Assembly: GCA_905193765.1 (NCBI GenBank)
Contig: CAJJPZ010000005.1
Span: 1-41,640, forward strand
Reading direction: 5' to 3'
Origin: an uncultured Eubacterium sp.
GTDB taxonomy: Bacteria; Bacillota; Clostridia; Peptostreptococcales; Anaerovoracaceae
Length of the DNA stretch: 41,640 nt
In this document: positions 39,684-41,640 of the stretch, piece after piece
Position numbering within the stretch: the stretch's first letter is position 1
Layout: every line of letters begins with the position of its first letter
Notes under the pieces: model-generated
The model's input: the letters and a program-made list of their open reading frames with translations, nothing else
What the model was told of the DNA's origin: nothing
The model's database searches: none
Program-made: the position numbers and the translations under genes

Positions 39684-41627
39684 CTATTTCACTCTGATGG
39701 TCCTGACCTTGGAATACGGTCCGTATTCCGTCGTGCCATTGGTTATCTTGTATGCTCTCATCTTATACCTGTAGATCTCCCCTCGTTTCAGGCCTTTGTG
39801 TGTCACTGATCTGACGCTGGACTTCCTGGTGATCCTGCATCTGTATTTACTGCTGCCGGGCTCTTTCACATATATTTTATACCCTCTCGCTCCGGCTATG
39901 TCTTTCCAGCTCAGGGTCACTGTACGGCTGCCGCTGATTTTCGTTTTTAACTCCGGCTTTTTCATGTTGGACACTATACTGAAGTGACGCGCCGACGTCC
40001 CGGCGTACCGTCCTTTGAACACGACCTTAATCGACTGTCTGCCGATGTGCCTGCCGTCGGATACATGCTTTATCGTAAAATCGGTGTATTTCTTCAGCTG
40101 TCTGCCTTTGCTGTCCTTTATATCCAGATACGGATCGATGGTGCTTCCTGTATATCTGTAGCTTTTCTGGATCAGTTTCACGGAAGCTATCTTCGGGACA
40201 GTCTTCTTCAGCACGGTCTTCCCGCACTTCCTGCACTTCATGGTCATCTTTCCGCTGCTGCCTATCCTGGCCCGGGTGATCTTTTTACTGTAGTCGCTTC
40301 CTGCAAAATCTATATCGTTCTTCACAGCGTAGGTCTCCGCATATGAACCGCACCCGCAGTATATGACGATACCGTTGCGGGTGGAATAGAATGCCTTGCT
40401 GCCTATATATACCACGCTGTCCGGTATGGCCACCTTTCTCATGCTGCCGCACCCCTTGAACGCATTGCTTTCTATACTCACCAGGCCCTCCGGAAGATCG
40501 ACGCTTTTCAGTTTACTGCATCCTCTGAAAGCTGCAGTCCCAATCCTGACCAGACTGCCGGGAAGCTCCACGCTCGTCAGACAGTCATCTTCGGCAAATG
40601 CATAGCCGGGTATCGATGCAACGCTCTCAGGCACAGTCACGCGTTTCAGGCCGTGGCAGGCCCTGAACACTCCTTCTCCCAGCTTGCGGACATTTGACGG
40701 AAGCTCCATGGTTTTCAGGCTGACGCACCACCAGAAAGCTTCTGTTTCTATAGTCGTCAGGCTTTCAGGAAGCTCTATACGTTTCATCGACTCGCATTTA
40801 TAGAACGCGCTTTCACCGATACTTGTGACTCCTTCCGGCACCTTCATATCGCCCAGCTGACCGCATCTGCTGAACATCTCTTTTTCCACTCGTTCGATAC
40901 CTCCCGGGAGTTTCACCGTTTTGAGATCCCGGCACCAGTAAAATACACCTGCCTCCATCTCCGTCACGCTGTCGGGGATACTGATCTGCTGCAGGCTGCT
41001 GCAGTATGCGAAGCCATGCTTACCTATCTGCCGGATCCCGTAGCCGAGAGTCACATCCTCCAGCCTGCTGCAGCTGCTGAAGGCATAGCTGCCTATGCGC
41101 TCAACGCTGCCCGGAACGCTGATGGCTGTAAGGCTTTTGCATCCTCTGAAAGCTGAATCTCCTATACTGGCGACCCCTTCCGGCATAGTCATGGCGCTGA
41201 GACTGATACAGTCGTAGAAGGCTCTGTATCCGATGGACCGCAGTCTGTTGCCCGTCGTCACGTTCTTCATGCTGATGCATCCGGAGAACGCCCTGCTACC
41301 TATAGCGCCGACACTGTCAGGCAGCCCCACGCTCTTTATCTGTTCATTTTCCATGAAGGCTTCGCTGCCTATGGACGTCACTGCATGTCCGTCCAGTTCC
41401 CCGGGCACCGTGATGTCCCTGCCGCTTCCGGAATATCCTGTTATCTCCACTGTACCGTCAGCCTTCACCGTATAGCTGTAGTCGCCGCTGATATACGCCT
41501 GCTTCCCGTCAGCATCATTACCCTGCGTTTCTGCCGCCGATTCCGCCGGCACGAGTCCGGCCGCCGCCACTGCCGCCAGTGCACAGACCGCCGCCAATGC
41601 CAGCATGAGCTTTGTTTTATGCTTCAT
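39684..41627 (-). CDS. BspA-type leucine-rich-repeat surface protein
   Basis: 647 residues: a Sec signal peptide (MLALAAVCALAAVAAAGLVP), about fifteen tandem repeats of 23 residues of the LRR_5 type (pattern I..-AF..C-.L..V.LP..V..IG, residues about 70-410), then a small Cys pair (KCRKCGK), a beta domain (SVKLIQKSYRYTGSTIDPYL) and a C-terminal fibronectin-III-like domain (TVTLSWKDIAGARGYKIYVK). Such proteins sit on the cell surface and bind host or bacterial ligands. No sorting signal or transmembrane tail is seen. The ATG at 41627, with GAGGAATGAT upstream, is preferred over the one at 41639 at the window edge. Confidence 0.92.
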   Translation of the reverse strand: MKHKTKLMLALAAVCALAAVAAAGLVPAESAAETQGNDADGKQAYISGDYSYTVKADGTVEITGYSGSGRDITVPGELDGHAVTSIGSEAFMENEQIKSVGLPDSVGAIGSRAFSGCISMKNVTTGNRLRSIGYRAFYDCISLSAMTMPEGVASIGDSAFRGCKSLTAISVPGSVERIGSYAFSSCSRLEDVTLGYGIRQIGKHGFAYCSSLQQISIPDSVTEMEAGVFYWCRDLKTVKLPGGIERVEKEMFSRCGQLGDMKVPEGVTSIGESAFYKCESMKRIELPESLTTIETEAFWWCVSLKTMELPSNVRKLGEGVFRACHGLKRVTVPESVASIPGYAFAEDDCLTSVELPGSLVRIGTAAFRGCSKLKSVDLPEGLVSIESNAFKGCGSMRKVAIPDSVVYIGSKAFYSTRNGIVIYCGCGSYAETYAVKNDIDFAGSDYSKKITRARIGSSGKMTMKCRKCGKTVLKKTVPKIASVKLIQKSYRYTGSTIDPYLDIKDSKGRQLKKYTDFTIKHVSDGRHIGRQSIKVVFKGRYAGTSARHFSIVSNMKKPELKTKISGSRTVTLSWKDIAGARGYKIYVKEPGSSKYRCRITRKSSVRSVTHKGLKRGEIYRYKMRAYKITNGTTEYGPYSKVRTIRVK

Positions 41628-41640
41628 ATCATTCCTCATC

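Overview
The window looks like a chromosomal segment of an anaerobic, Gram-positive, spore-forming Clostridia member (Bacillota). The reasons are a T-box leader, strong AGGAGG-type ribosome sites, sporulation genes yabP and yabQ, a class B sortase, an LTA-synthase-like enzyme, ferredoxin-dependent IorAB, and the conserved order DUF2232-gdpP-rplI-dnaB. Base composition is roughly even, except for an AT-rich stretch at about 14.8-18.5 kb. I cannot name the genus from sequence alone.

Layout. (1) 1-1342: the start of a T-box leader leaving the window on the minus strand, with its own consensus promoter; a divergent XRE regulator; and a Nim-like flavin/PNPOx-fold protein with a clear terminator. 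(2) 1343-6882: the branched-chain amino acid operon ilvB-ilvN-ilvC-ilvD, with a sigma-A promoter, a CodY-like box, and a 167-nt nested palindromic element between ilvC and ilvD. (3) 6919-20504: an accessory region, almost all on the minus strand, of small membrane-anchored or secreted proteins, many of them unrecognised. It is headed by an ECF sigma factor and its DUF4367-type anti-sigma. Seven promoters share one architecture (TGTMACAW, 15-16 bp, then GTTWA-like), including one in front of the sigma gene, so I read this as a physically clustered ECF regulon. It shows repeated duplication and decay: a duplicated two-gene cassette, a copy broken by an amber codon, and two 3' gene remnants. It also holds an AT-rich operon with a membrane-anchored subtilisin-like protease and a secreted partner protein, an orphan SUKH-like gene on the opposite strand, and a non-coding array of regularly spaced GGTAG/CTACC half-sites. 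(4) 20621-22094: a secreted basic protein and a class B sortase. (5) 22132-26301: iorA-iorB-aryl-CoA ligase-tandem ACT, a module for oxidising aryl pyruvates to aryl-CoA and on to free acids with ATP gain. (6) 26390-39537: housekeeping and envelope genes on the minus strand: LTA-synthase-like protein, rsmA, rnmV, divIC, yabQ, yabP, a large M23 peptidase with a cytoplasmic coiled coil, a DnaD/DnaC-N hybrid, dnaB, rplI, gdpP and DUF2232. (7) 39684-41627: a BspA-type leucine-rich-repeat surface protein.

The most unusual items are the clustered ECF regulon of decaying paralogues, the helically phased GGTAG/CTACC array at 10750-11088, and the ilvC-ilvD palindrome. Several housekeeping proteins also have odd architectures: a helicase-loader N-terminus fused to DnaD, an M23 peptidase with a coiled coil of about 400 residues inside the cell, a GdpP with no membrane segments, and a yabQ/divIC overlap containing a promoter whose start site would fall on the divIC ATG.
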